Source of the DNA: an uncultured Rhodospirillales bacterium
GTDB taxonomy: Bacteria; Pseudomonadota; Alphaproteobacteria; Acetobacterales; Acetobacteraceae
Assembly: GCA_903865895.1 (NCBI GenBank)
Contig: CAIPLM010000213.1
Span: 1-64,000, forward strand
Reading direction: 5' to 3'
Length of the DNA stretch: 64,000 bases
The notes beneath the pieces are model-generated. The model was not told the origin of the DNA. It saw only the letters and a list, made by a program, of their open reading frames with translations, and made no database searches. Below, in pieces: positions 28,011 through 36,699 of the stretch. Position 1 is the first letter of the stretch; each line of letters begins with the position of its first letter. The translations under genes were made by a program, and so were the position numbers.

Positions 28011-28194
28011 GTTGTCATTCCCATCGCCCCCGCCCGGCGGCGCGGCCTCGCCCGTCCGGCCCCGAGATATGTCCGACCTCATGCGCCCCCCCCTATGCTC
28101 GCCGCTGACCTGGCCGCTCATGCCCAAAGCCAACCTCTCGCTGGTCAGCCGGCGGTCCGATGGCCCGCGGCTGCGTGAGGCACTCGATCAATGA
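28000..28194 (+). CDS. Small coupled ORF between kpsT and kpsE, unknown
   Basis: A 64-residue ORF that begins inside the end of kpsT and whose TGA overlaps the kpsE ATG (ATGA at 28191-28194). The predicted protein is Pro/Ser/Arg-rich with no membrane helix (MRSELSFPSPPPGGAAS...LMPKANLSLVSRRSDG). The spacing on both sides suggests that it is translated, at least as a coupling peptide. I recognise no family. It includes a C8 run at 28086-28093. Confidence 0.45.
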   Translation: MRSELSFPSPPPGGAASPVRPRDMSDLMRPPLCSPLTWPLMPKANLSLVSRRSDGPRLREALDQ

Positions 28195-29348
28195 CGGTCG
28201 CCCTCGATCCGGTCTCCGTTCGTCGCGCCCTGCCGGGGCGTCAGCGTGGCGGTCTGCGGCTGATCAGCTGGCTGGTCATCGTCGCCGTGCCGACGGTGCT
28301 GCTAGGGCTCTACCTCCAGTTTATCGCCTTGCCGCAATATTCTGTCCAATTCCATTATTCCGTCTTCACGGAGGATTCATCATTCTCGTCGAGCCCCACC
28401 CTCACGCTCGGCACCGGAACACCAACGCGGCACTATGATTTCGTGATCACCGACTACATGCAGAGCGAGCAGGTCATTGCCGATCTGTCGCAGCGGTTCC
28501 GCCTGCCGCAAATGTTCAACCCGCCTGGATGGGACTTCATCTTCCGCTTCTGGTGGGGCGACGGTTCGCCGCAGCGCCTGCTGCGGTACTGGCGCAACTG
28601 GATCGCCGAGGCGCACTTCGATACCTATAGCGGACTGGGTGCGGTGAGCGTCCGGGCGTTCAACCCGCAGGAGGCGCTGCAGCTTGCGCTGGGTGTTCAG
28701 GAACTCTGCGAAAAGTTGATCAACGAGCTGGGCAAGCCCGCACGCGAGGCCCATGTCGAGGCGGCCCGCGAGCAGCTCCGCCGCTCCGACACCCGCCTGC
28801 ACGAGGCGCAGCGGCAGATCTCGGAGTTCCGCAAAGCACAGCGGACGCTGGCGCCATTGCGGCCGGCCGAGGCGATCGAGTCGCTCGCGTCGAACCTGCG
28901 CCGCGATATTTCGGCGATGCGCACGCAGCTTGCCGCCTTGGGCCGCAACCTGAGCCCCACCGCACCGGCGATCGTCAATCTCAAGTCGCAGATCGAATCC
29001 TCCGAGCGAGAACTCGCGCGTGTCCTGGGCGGCTTTGCCGGGGTCGCTGAGGGGGAGGCGCCTTCGGTTGGCCTCCTTCCCGACCAGATCGGCGTCTTCG
29101 AGTCCCTCCAGAGCGAGCTCACCTATGCCGCCTCGGCCCGCGAGACATCGATGCGGCTGCTCGATGACGCCCTGTTCAACACGCGCGTGCAGCACCTCTA
29201 CCTGCGCTTGCACGCCCGCCCGCAGCTACAGCGCGAGCCGGCCGGGCCGCGCACCATCACCTGGACATTCATGACCTTTATCGGCCTCAACCTCGCCTGG
29301 CTCAGCAGCATGCTGATGGTCTTCGCCATGCGGGATCACACGCGATGA
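28191..29348 (+). CDS. kpsE: Capsule polysaccharide export inner-membrane protein, KpsE-like
   Basis: A 385-residue polysaccharide co-polymerase/adaptor of the KpsE/CtrB/BexC type, joining the ABC exporter to the outer-membrane channel. There is a membrane helix near each end (about 23-45 and 355-378). Between them lies a large periplasmic region with a coiled coil (about 190-310, EAAREQLRRSDTRLHEAQRQ). Length and layout fit the family. It starts within the stop of the small ORF. The OM partner KpsD is encoded on the opposite strand at 32.5-33.8 kb. Confidence 0.88.
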   Translation: MTVALDPVSVRRALPGRQRGGLRLISWLVIVAVPTVLLGLYLQFIALPQYSVQFHYSVFTEDSSFSSSPTLTLGTGTPTRHYDFVITDYMQSEQVIADLSQRFRLPQMFNPPGWDFIFRFWWGDGSPQRLLRYWRNWIAEAHFDTYSGLGAVSVRAFNPQEALQLALGVQELCEKLINELGKPAREAHVEAAREQLRRSDTRLHEAQRQISEFRKAQRTLAPLRPAEAIESLASNLRRDISAMRTQLAALGRNLSPTAPAIVNLKSQIESSERELARVLGGFAGVAEGEAPSVGLLPDQIGVFESLQSELTYAASARETSMRLLDDALFNTRVQHLYLRLHARPQLQREPAGPRTITWTFMTFIGLNLAWLSSMLMVFAMRDHTR

Positions 29349-29408
29349 CAACAGGGCGCCGCAGGCGGCGCTCGTGACGGTACCTGCATCTAGGGGAAGA
29401 TCAGAGCC

Positions 29409-29624
29409 ATGACCGACGATGGGACAAGGAGTCCGCCACCCGGCCGCCGTGCCGGGGCTGATCGGACCGTGCAAGTCAGCTTGCGCCTGCCGGCCAAATG
29501 GATCTCGCAGCTCAGGACCCGCGCGCTCGCCGCCTCGGCGAACGAGCAGAGCACAATCACACCGCAGGAAATCGTCCGCCGCATCCTGGGCAGTGCGCTT
29601 GGGCAGGACACGCCGAAAGAGTGA
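29409..29624 (+). CDS. Small ribbon-helix-helix-like protein (paralogue 1)
   Basis: A 71-residue protein with a flexible Pro/Arg-rich start and the core VQVSLRLPAKWISQLRTRAL...STITPQEIVRRIL. One beta-strand followed by helices looks like a short ribbon-helix-helix or Arc-type fold, which would bind DNA or a partner protein; this is inference. A close paralogue lies at 48029-48295, sharing the SLRLPA-WI--LR and ITPQEIVRR blocks. It stands 60 bp after the kpsE-like gene and 217 bp before the Hint gene. Confidence 0.65.
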   Translation: MTDDGTRSPPPGRRAGADRTVQVSLRLPAKWISQLRTRALAASANEQSTITPQEIVRRILGSALGQDTPKE

Positions 29625-29841
29625 GTGTCTGCCTGGGTCGGTCGCACCGATCGCGTGCGCCCACCGGAAACAGTCGGCGGTCGGCAGAACTGCCACCCAC
29701 AATCCGGTGTCATCGTACCCAGTCATCGTAACTTCGCAGTATTTTGGCAGCATCCGGCGTTCAACGAGAACAAGAACGGACGTAGTAGGTCGCGTTGTCT
29801 GTTGACCTGCTCGGGCAATAGAAAAATCGGAGATAGGGCAC

Positions 29842-31923
29842 GTGGCAACTTTCACTTGGAGCAATCCCGCCGGCGGTGGCGATTGGAACGACCCGACACA
29901 GTGGATCAGCTCGGCGCCCGGCGCGCCGTCGATCAGCGATACGGCCATCGTCAACAATGCCGCCGGCACGATGACCGCGACATCGCCCGACTTGGGGGTG
30001 GTGTCGCTCACCTCGCCCTTGCTGACATTGCAATTCCTACCCGATATCAATGCCCAGCTCGCCAACGTCGTCGGCACCCTCACGATCGCCTCCGGCACCC
30101 TGACGCTCGGTCCCGACCTCACCGCCAATGGCGGCGACGCCACAGGCGTGACCCCAACCAGCGCCTTCCAGGTCATCGGCACCGGAACTATCGACAATTC
30201 CGGCACGATTATCCTCGACCAATCCGCACTGAGCTCAACGACCACAGGCCAGACGATCGAGTTCAAGCCCGTGCTGAAGGTCGAAAGCGGCGGCCTGGTT
30301 CAGGGGATCGGCGGCACCGGAATCCGCCTCGATCGGACGCTCTTTGTCTCGGCCGGCGGCTCCATGGAGCTGCACGGCAACTCCGCCAGCTACTCGCCGG
30401 TTCTCTACGGCGGAGCAATCAGCAATTCGGGAACGATCACAATCACCGATGCTGGCACGGCAGAAATCACCACCAGGCTCGGCATCGCCAAGAACGCCAT
30501 CGTCAACATCAGCGGTGTCTACTCGACCGTCCAGCTCTACGCCGGCGCGACCATGACCAATGCCGGCAAGATCAGCATTGACCATGGGGGCACCCTCTCC
30601 GCACCGTCGATGCTGACGCCGAGCGGGACCATCAGCTTCGCCGATGGACGCAACAATCTGCTGCAAATCACCGGCCAAACCATCACGCTCGAAGCGCAGG
30701 CGACCATCGAGAACCTGGTGACTGGAACGACGATCGACTTTACGGGCTTTCCCTTCAATGGCACCGAGACGCTCAGGGCAACGGGCAACACCCTGAGTGT
30801 GACGCACAGCGGCACCATTATCGGCAGCTTCACGATTGCCAACCTGTCGAGCAAGCTGGCGTCCTTCTCCGTCGTCGATGACGGCAACGCCAATTTCTTC
30901 ATCGGCGGCAACGCCATCGGCGGCGTTTCGCTCATCTCCTCCGCTGCCGCCTGCTTTGCCGCCGGGACCCGTATCCTGACCGCGCGCGGCGAGACCCCAA
31001 TCGAGAGTATCGCACCGGGAGACCTGGTACCGACCCGGCTGGCCCGGAAATTGCGGAAAGTCATCTGGACCGGATCCCGCCGCGTCCGGCCGGGCACCCA
31101 CCCGCGGCCCTGGGATGTTCAGCCCGTCCGCGTCCGGGCCGGCGCCTTTGGCGATGGCCTGCCACGTCGCGATCTCATCCTGTCACCTGACCATTCCCTG
31201 TTCATCGAGCGCACGCGGAACCTTGTGCCCGTGCGCTATCTCCTGAATGGCGCCAGCATCGCGCAGGAGGAAGTCGATGCGATCACCTGGCACCACCTCG
31301 AACTGGACGCGCATGACGCCGTGCTCGCCGAGGGATTGGCGGCCGAGAGCTATCTCGACACCGGGAACCGCAGCGCGTTTGGCGATGCAGGCCTGGTCGT
31401 CATGCATTTCGCGCCGGATGCGATGGAGCGCTGGGCCAAGGCTGGTTGCGCGCCCCTCCTGACCTCGGGCCCCGACCTCGTGGCCGAGCGGCAGCGGCTG
31501 CGGGTGATCGCGCAAGCGCTCGGCCACGAGACCACGGATGATCCTGCGTTTCGCCTGCTCGACGATCGCCGCCTGGACGTGCCCTGCTTCCGGGGTGGCG
31601 CGCTAATCGAGGCACCCCTCCAGGGCCTGCGCCGGGTCACGCTTGCCTCAAGGTGGAGCCGGCCGGCGGAAATGGATCCGGCCCGGGATGACTGGCGCCG
31701 TCTCGGCGTCGCGGTGCGGGATATCCGGCTCGATGACCGGCCGATCGATGACGCACGCCTCATGGAAGGATGGCACGCGCCCGAGCCCGGCATGCGCTGG
31801 ACGGACGGCGCGGCTGTCATCAATGTCGCTGGCGCTCGGCGGCTGTCGTTCCGCCTGGTACCGGCCGGCTTGCCCTACTGGTCGTCCCCGGTCGGCAATG
31901 CAGTGCGCGCGGTGCCAGGATAG
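29842..31923 (+). CDS. Beta-helix protein with C-terminal Hint (Hedgehog/intein-type) domain
   Basis: A 693-residue protein with a GTG start after GGAGATAGGG. It has no classical signal peptide. Residues 1-360 are autotransporter-like repeats beginning ATFTWSNPAGGGDWNDPTQW, with many NSGTI- and G-TITI-type turns. Residues about 368-590 are a Hint_2 domain: CFAAGTRILTARGETPIESI with the splice-site Cys at 371, then RKVIWTGSRRV, LILSPDHSLFIE and HHLELDAHDAVLAEGLAAES. Hint_2 domains are common in surface proteins of Acetobacteraceae and may self-cleave. The last 49 bp overlap the convergent lipoprotein gene. A paralogue lacking the Hint domain lies at 42.3-44.6 kb. Confidence 0.88.
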   Translation: MATFTWSNPAGGGDWNDPTQWISSAPGAPSISDTAIVNNAAGTMTATSPDLGVVSLTSPLLTLQFLPDINAQLANVVGTLTIASGTLTLGPDLTANGGDATGVTPTSAFQVIGTGTIDNSGTIILDQSALSSTTTGQTIEFKPVLKVESGGLVQGIGGTGIRLDRTLFVSAGGSMELHGNSASYSPVLYGGAISNSGTITITDAGTAEITTRLGIAKNAIVNISGVYSTVQLYAGATMTNAGKISIDHGGTLSAPSMLTPSGTISFADGRNNLLQITGQTITLEAQATIENLVTGTTIDFTGFPFNGTETLRATGNTLSVTHSGTIIGSFTIANLSSKLASFSVVDDGNANFFIGGNAIGGVSLISSAAACFAAGTRILTARGETPIESIAPGDLVPTRLARKLRKVIWTGSRRVRPGTHPRPWDVQPVRVRAGAFGDGLPRRDLILSPDHSLFIERTRNLVPVRYLLNGASIAQEEVDAITWHHLELDAHDAVLAEGLAAESYLDTGNRSAFGDAGLVVMHFAPDAMERWAKAGCAPLLTSGPDLVAERQRLRVIAQALGHETTDDPAFRLLDDRRLDVPCFRGGALIEAPLQGLRRVTLASRWSRPAEMDPARDDWRRLGVAVRDIRLDDRPIDDARLMEGWHAPEPGMRWTDGAAVINVAGARRLSFRLVPAGLPYWSSPVGNAVRAVPG

Positions 31924-32588
31924 CGTTCCACCAGGCGCGCCGCCTCCGCGGCGTCCCAGGGGAAAGCCGCGATGAAGGACACCGTCTCGCGGGCAGCATC
32001 GAGCCCCGGGCGGTAGCGAAACCGCATCTCCACGACCTCGCGACGGGTGGTGCAGCAGACGATGTCGATATCCATCACCGCGTCCGGCAACAGGGGATTC
32101 TCAGCATCCCGGAAATGGACCGTCACGTGCCGGCCGGGGCGCATCATACCCGAATGAAACACCAGGAACCCACGCGGCGTCGCCGCTTCCATCGCGGGAT
32201 AAAACCGGCGCACCTGGGCGAGGCTGCGGGCCAGTTCGTCATCGAGGATCGCATCGCTCCGCGGTGAGAGCAGGTCGTAATCGGGCAGGAGAGACGTGCT
32301 GCGCAGTTGGCGGCGCTGTGCGGTCGCCAGAACTGGCGCGCCGTCGATGATCGCCTGATATCCCACCGTGCGCGCCCCGCGGCCCTCGACCGGCGCTTCG
32401 ACCACGGTGAAGACGCCGACCTGGCGCGGCATAGGCGGCACGGGCGGCACCAGCGCAGGCGCCGGCGCACAGGCCGAGAGCCCGATCGCCGAAAGCCACG
32501 CCGTAGCGATCAGAAGCTGCGCGCGGCGGTGGCGCTGGAGGCGACGGGGTTGGCCGTCAAGCGGATGATGTCGAGGAATTTTTGCCAT
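31875..32588 (-). CDS. Putative outer-membrane lipoprotein of the capsule locus
   Basis: A 237-residue protein with a basic N-terminus, a hydrophobic stretch LLIATAWLSAIGLSAC and a lipobox LSAC near residue 39. The mature part (RSTSLLPDYDLLSPRSDAIL, PGRHVTVHFRDAENPLLPDA) resembles no family I can name. The annotated start lies 79 bp inside the kpsD-like gene; a start nearer the signal core without ATG is possible. It is transcribed with kpsD and is likely to be part of the polysaccharide export or surface module, by context. Confidence 0.65.
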   Translation of the reverse strand: MAKIPRHHPLDGQPRRLQRHRRAQLLIATAWLSAIGLSACAPAPALVPPVPPMPRQVGVFTVVEAPVEGRGARTVGYQAIIDGAPVLATAQRRQLRSTSLLPDYDLLSPRSDAILDDELARSLAQVRRFYPAMEAATPRGFLVFHSGMMRPGRHVTVHFRDAENPLLPDAVMDIDIVCCTTRREVVEMRFRYRPGLDAARETVSFIAAFPWDAAEAARLVERYPGTARTALPTGDDQ

Positions 32589-33751
32589 TGGGTATATTCG
32601 GAATTGGGTGCATAGATCAGATCACGATCTCTCACATCGATCGCCTCGGCCATGAAGAAGCCGCTGGCACTGCGCAGATTGAGGACGAAGACGACCGGCT
32701 GCGGCGCGTCCTGCGCCGTCCGGCGGGGCGTGTCGGGAATTGGCACGTCTTCCCCTCTCGCCCGCGCAAGCCGGGCATCGATGGCCGCAATACGGTCGAG
32801 GATTTCGGGCGTCTCGTAGCGGAACAGCATGACCGATTGCGCATCGGCGCGATAGTCCAGCAGGCCACCGGCCCGCGCGAGGGCACCCGCCATCGTAGTT
32901 CGGTCGGCGGTCAGCCTCTCCTCGTTCACCCGGCCCGTCGCGCCGAGGACCATGTAGCGGCGCGGGTCAGCAAGCACGTGGATATAGTCTCCCAGCCGAA
33001 CCTGGATATTGGTCTCTGGCCGGTCGATCAGGGTGCCCATCCGCACGCGGTGGGGCTGGGCGAACCGGATGAGTTGGACCACCAGGGCTTCCGGCACGTC
33101 AGTCACGCCGCCGGCCCGCGCGATGGCCTCGAGGATCGACTCCCCGCCGTAGCGCAGCGGCAACGGCCCCGGCGTCTTCACCGCCCCGGCTACGGTGATA
33201 CCGCTGGCACCCGATGCGGCGGTGCTGACAATGACTTGGGGGGTAATCGCCTGATCGGCCAGCGCCCCGCGAATCCGCTCCGCCGCGGCCACATGGGTCA
33301 GGCCATTGACCGAGATCGGGCCGGTAAACGGCATGCTGACGCGCCCATCGGTGTCGACTGTGACCTCGGGCAGCGTCACCACGCGGGCCCCGGCCTCGGC
33401 AGACGGCATGGCTGGGTTCGGCAGGGCAGAAAACAGGCCGCCGGCGCTGGGCTCGACGATCGTTACCACAAGCTTGTCGCCAGGCCCGATGCGCGGCGCG
33501 GCCGGCCCGAGATCGGTGATGAAATGCTCGGGCCCCGGCCCTCCCTCTCGCAAGATGGGCACCATGTCTGGATAGAGGCGCACGAGGCGGAAAGGCACAC
33601 GCTGCCGCAGCGTGAGTTCGCCACGCACATCCGAGGCCAATGGGCCATCGATCGGCAATTGCTGGCAACCGCTGAGCGCCGCCGCGCCGATCCAGGCGAG
33701 CAGTGCCCGGCGATTTGTCCCCGCTTGGGTGAAATAATCCTTGAACATCAT
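32510..33751 (-). CDS. kpsD: Polysaccharide export outer-membrane lipoprotein, KpsD/Wza-like
   Basis: Outer-membrane polysaccharide export protein, 413 residues, with lipoprotein signal and lipobox LSGC (about residues 26-29). The Poly_export domain (about 88-180) includes IGPGDKLVVTIVEPS and VTVDTDGRVSMPFTGPISVNGLT. Two SLBB-type domains follow: GAVKTPGPLPLRYGGESILEAI and MVLGATGRVNEERLTADRTT. It would form the OM channel for the KpsMTE-like exporter. Divergent from the pyruvyltransferase-like gene at 33.9 kb. KpsC and KpsS (Kdo-linker synthesis) are not found in the window. Confidence 0.9.
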   Translation of the reverse strand: MMFKDYFTQAGTNRRALLAWIGAAALSGCQQLPIDGPLASDVRGELTLRQRVPFRLVRLYPDMVPILREGGPGPEHFITDLGPAAPRIGPGDKLVVTIVEPSAGGLFSALPNPAMPSAEAGARVVTLPEVTVDTDGRVSMPFTGPISVNGLTHVAAAERIRGALADQAITPQVIVSTAASGASGITVAGAVKTPGPLPLRYGGESILEAIARAGGVTDVPEALVVQLIRFAQPHRVRMGTLIDRPETNIQVRLGDYIHVLADPRRYMVLGATGRVNEERLTADRTTMAGALARAGGLLDYRADAQSVMLFRYETPEILDRIAAIDARLARARGEDVPIPDTPRRTAQDAPQPVVFVLNLRSASGFFMAEAIDVRDRDLIYAPNSEYTQWQKFLDIIRLTANPVASSATAARSF

Positions 33752-33811
33752 GCTCTTAACACCAGGCCCCTTCCCGTGCGGATGCGGACGGATACACCGA
33801 AAGCTGGCGTC

Positions 33812-33830
33812 GTCAAAGTTTCATTTTGAC
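33812..33830. promoter_or_regulatory. Inverted repeat in the kpsD / pyruvyltransferase divergent promoter
   Basis: GTCAAA-N7-TTTGAC within an AT-rich stretch of the 159-bp divergent region (33752-33910). It has the form of a small operator for a dimeric regulator. No further support. Confidence 0.3.
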
Positions 33831-33910
33831 TTTCTTAAATGCAGCGGCGTTATGCGGCCGGGTTCGTCTGAATGATGTGAGTTGAGTTAAGTATTGATGA
33901 CAATTCTGGG

Positions 33911-35011
33911 ATGGCATTGATGACGACGACTGACGCAAATGCGTTGCACAATATCGCAGATGAACTGGGCGCCGTGCCGATGGGATGGGCGGGCGCTAAC
34001 CTGGAGTCGCCCTACGTCAATTTCGGTGACGCGCTCAGTCCCGTGATGGTGGCGCTGTGCAGCGGCCGCCCGATCGCGCGGGTGCCGTTCGGATCCACCG
34101 CGCCGCGCATGGCCGCGGTCGGCACCATCGGCCACGGATTCACTGGCGGCTCGGTCTGGTTCTGGGGCACCGGCACGTCGCTGTATCGCAATCCGTTCGC
34201 ACCGGCCGATCAGAAGGAGATCTATCGCAGCCCGGCCAACACCGAGATCCAGGTCTGCGCCACCCGGGGGCCGATCTCGGCCAATGTGCTGAGCGATGGC
34301 GGCCAGCGGCCCCATACCGGGGTATATGGTGACCCGGTGTGGCTGTTGACCCGCTTCCACTCCAAGCCGGTTGCGCAGGAATGGGACCTCGGCGTCATCC
34401 TGCATTTGTCCGACCTGACCGATCGCAGCTTCGATGTGCATTTCAATCCGCTCCACGAGCGCTATGTCATCGACCCCGCCTTCGCCGGACGGGTAAAGCT
34501 GATCAACACCGTTACACCCGTCGGCGTGCGCGCGGTGATGGACAAGGTGGACGAGATCCGCTCCTGCCGGCGCATCGTCTCGACGAGCCTGCATGGGTTA
34601 GTGATCCCGGAAATCTACGGCATTCCGTGCCTTTACTTCGGCGTGCGCGGGCAACAAGGGCTGTCCGAAGTGCCGCCGGATCTCGATACCGGGATCGATC
34701 CGCGGATTCTTGACCTGTATGGCGGGCTTCGCCAGGAGCGCTTCCCGATTTACGTGCAGCCGCGCCGGCGCCGCACCGATTGGGCCGACGTGATGGAGGC
34801 CGTGGATGCCTCCTGGCGCCCGAAGTCGCTGGACGAGGCGGCGCTGCTCCAGTCGCTGCCGGTGGGCGCCAATCCCGTGGTTGTGCCACCGGGCACCCAT
34901 CTGGCCGACCTGCCGCTCATTCGCGATCTCGCGCTCGCCCATACCTCCGACCAGGTGTCCGAAAATGCGCGCCGTTTCGCCGTCGCGGCCAGGGCCGCAG
35001 CGCGGCGATGA
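33911..35011 (+). CDS. Polysaccharide pyruvyl transferase-like protein
   Basis: A 366-residue cytosolic GT-B-like protein of the polysaccharide pyruvyl transferase (CsaB/WcaK) type, which adds pyruvate ketals to sugars from PEP. Seen are NFGDALSPVMVALCSGRP (about 37-54), AVGTIGHGF, VWFWGTGTS, ATRGPISANVL, YGDPVWLL and the diagnostic RRIVSTSLHGLVIPEIYGIP with the family His. Either ATG at 33911 or 33920 may be used. The stop overlaps the next gene (ATGA). The gene product resembles the C-terminal half of the double protein at 45965-47824. It probably modifies the polysaccharide made by this locus. Confidence 0.85.
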   Translation: MALMTTTDANALHNIADELGAVPMGWAGANLESPYVNFGDALSPVMVALCSGRPIARVPFGSTAPRMAAVGTIGHGFTGGSVWFWGTGTSLYRNPFAPADQKEIYRSPANTEIQVCATRGPISANVLSDGGQRPHTGVYGDPVWLLTRFHSKPVAQEWDLGVILHLSDLTDRSFDVHFNPLHERYVIDPAFAGRVKLINTVTPVGVRAVMDKVDEIRSCRRIVSTSLHGLVIPEIYGIPCLYFGVRGQQGLSEVPPDLDTGIDPRILDLYGGLRQERFPIYVQPRRRRTDWADVMEAVDASWRPKSLDEAALLQSLPVGANPVVVPPGTHLADLPLIRDLALAHTSDQVSENARRFAVAARAAARR

Positions 35012-36699
35012 GCTCCTTGCCGCGGCCGCGGGAGAGCACAGCTGCGGCATTCGCCGCGGCATCGCGGGCACTTTCGGCGGGTCGGTTGGCCGAGGCCGAG
35101 CAGTTGTTTCGCTCCGTGCTCGCCGTGGACCCGGGCCATGCGGACTGCCTGCACCGGCTCGGCGTCATCTCCCTGGCGCGCGGTGACGCCGAATCGGCAC
35201 TCGCGGCCTGCGACGCCGCCATCGCCCGGCGCTCGCGCGTGAGCGCATATCACGACAGCCGTGGCGACGCGCTGGAAGCGCTGGGCCGCGATACGGACGC
35301 GATCGCGGCGTGGCGGCAGGCAATCAAGATTGAGCCCTCGGCGCTGGCACCCCTCGTCAGCCTGGGGCTCGCGCTCACCCGGGAGGATGACTCGGCGGAA
35401 CCCCGCGCCGAAGCGATCCGCTGCTTTCGCCGCGCACTCGCCACGGATCCCGCCTCCTTCCCCGCGCTGAACGGCCTCGGGCTGGCGCTGCAGGCCGACG
35501 GGCGGCTCGACGAGGCCGAGGCCGCGCTGCGCGCCGCGCTGCGGATCGCGCCGGGCTATGCGGCCTTGCATCTCAATCTCGGCGCCCTGCTGTGCGAACG
35601 CGGGCAGCGCGGCGACCACGGCCGATGGTTTGCCGACTCGGAGGAGGCGCTAACCCGCGCGCTGGCGCTCCAGCCGGGCAATCCCGCCGCCCAGGTTGCA
35701 CTTGCCCGCCTGCGCTGCTGCCAGGAGCGCTACGAGGAGGCGGAAGCGCTGCTGCGCGCGGCACTCACCGCCACACCCGAATCACGCAACGCGCGGTTGC
35801 TGCTTGCCTTCATCCTGATCAGCTCCGAACGCTACACCGAAGGCTGGCAGCATTACGCCTGGCGCAAGGGCGGGCCGGGGCGCCTCGCGCCCTTGCCCGG
35901 CCCCGCGTGGGATGGCTCCGACCTCGCCGGCCGCACTCTGCTCGTGGTGAGCGACGAAGGGTTTGGCGACTGGCTGCAAATGTCCCGTTTCCTGCCGCTT
36001 GCCGCGCGCGGCGGCCGCGTGGCGGTGCAGGTGCCCAAGCCGCTGATGCGCCTCGCCCTGTTGATGGACGGTATCGACGTCGTTCAGTCCGGCCCCGACG
36101 CGCCGGCGCACGACGTCTGGTGCTCGGCGACCGATTTGCCGGAGCTGTTCCGCGTCGGGATCGAGGCCATCCCCGCCGAAACGCCGTACCTGCGCCCCGC
36201 TCCCGCCGACGCCGCGCAGTGGCGCGAACGCCTCGCCGGGCTGCCGGGCCGGCGGGTCGGCCTCGTCTGGGGTGGCAGCCGCACCCAGAAGGCCGACCCG
36301 CTGCGATCCATACCGCTGGAGGGCTTCCTCCCGCTCGCCGGCGTGGCCGGCGTGAGCTTCGTCAGCCTGCAGAAGGACCGCCCCGCCAGCGTGCCGGCCG
36401 GGCTCGCCTTGCACGACTGGACCGCCGAATTGGCCGACTTCGCCGATACCGCCGCGCTGGTCAGCGCGCTTGATCTCGTAGTCACCGTCGATACCGCGGT
36501 CGCCCATCTCGCCGGAGCGCTTGGCAGACCGGTATGGATGCTCAATCGCTGGGATGGCGCCACCGATCCGCGCTGGCTGCGCGGCCGCGCCGGCACGCCG
36601 TGGTACCCGTCCATGCGCATCTTCCGCCAGGGCCTGCCCGGCGCGTGGGCCCCGGTGCTCGAAGCTGTCCGCGAGGCATTGACCGAGTTCGCGGCATGA
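35008..36699 (+). CDS. TPR-repeat glycosyltransferase (GT9/GT41-like C-terminus)
   Basis: A 563-residue cytosolic protein. About seven TPR units occupy residues 10-270 (LSAGRLAEAEQLFRSVLAVD, ALGRDTDAIAAWRQAIKIEP and others). The C-terminal domain is of the heptosyltransferase-like GT-B type: ASDEGFGDWLQMSRFLPLAA-like helix, RRVGLVWGGSRTQ, FVSLQKDRP, TVDTAVAHLAGALGRPVWML. Donor and acceptor are unknown. The ATG at 35008 overlaps the upstream stop; the longer upstream reading lies inside the previous gene. Coupled likewise to the next paralogue. Confidence 0.85.
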   Translation: MSSLPRPRESTAAAFAAASRALSAGRLAEAEQLFRSVLAVDPGHADCLHRLGVISLARGDAESALAACDAAIARRSRVSAYHDSRGDALEALGRDTDAIAAWRQAIKIEPSALAPLVSLGLALTREDDSAEPRAEAIRCFRRALATDPASFPALNGLGLALQADGRLDEAEAALRAALRIAPGYAALHLNLGALLCERGQRGDHGRWFADSEEALTRALALQPGNPAAQVALARLRCCQERYEEAEALLRAALTATPESRNARLLLAFILISSERYTEGWQHYAWRKGGPGRLAPLPGPAWDGSDLAGRTLLVVSDEGFGDWLQMSRFLPLAARGGRVAVQVPKPLMRLALLMDGIDVVQSGPDAPAHDVWCSATDLPELFRVGIEAIPAETPYLRPAPADAAQWRERLAGLPGRRVGLVWGGSRTQKADPLRSIPLEGFLPLAGVAGVSFVSLQKDRPASVPAGLALHDWTAELADFADTAALVSALDLVVTVDTAVAHLAGALGRPVWMLNRWDGATDPRWLRGRAGTPWYPSMRIFRQGLPGAWAPVLEAVREALTEFAA

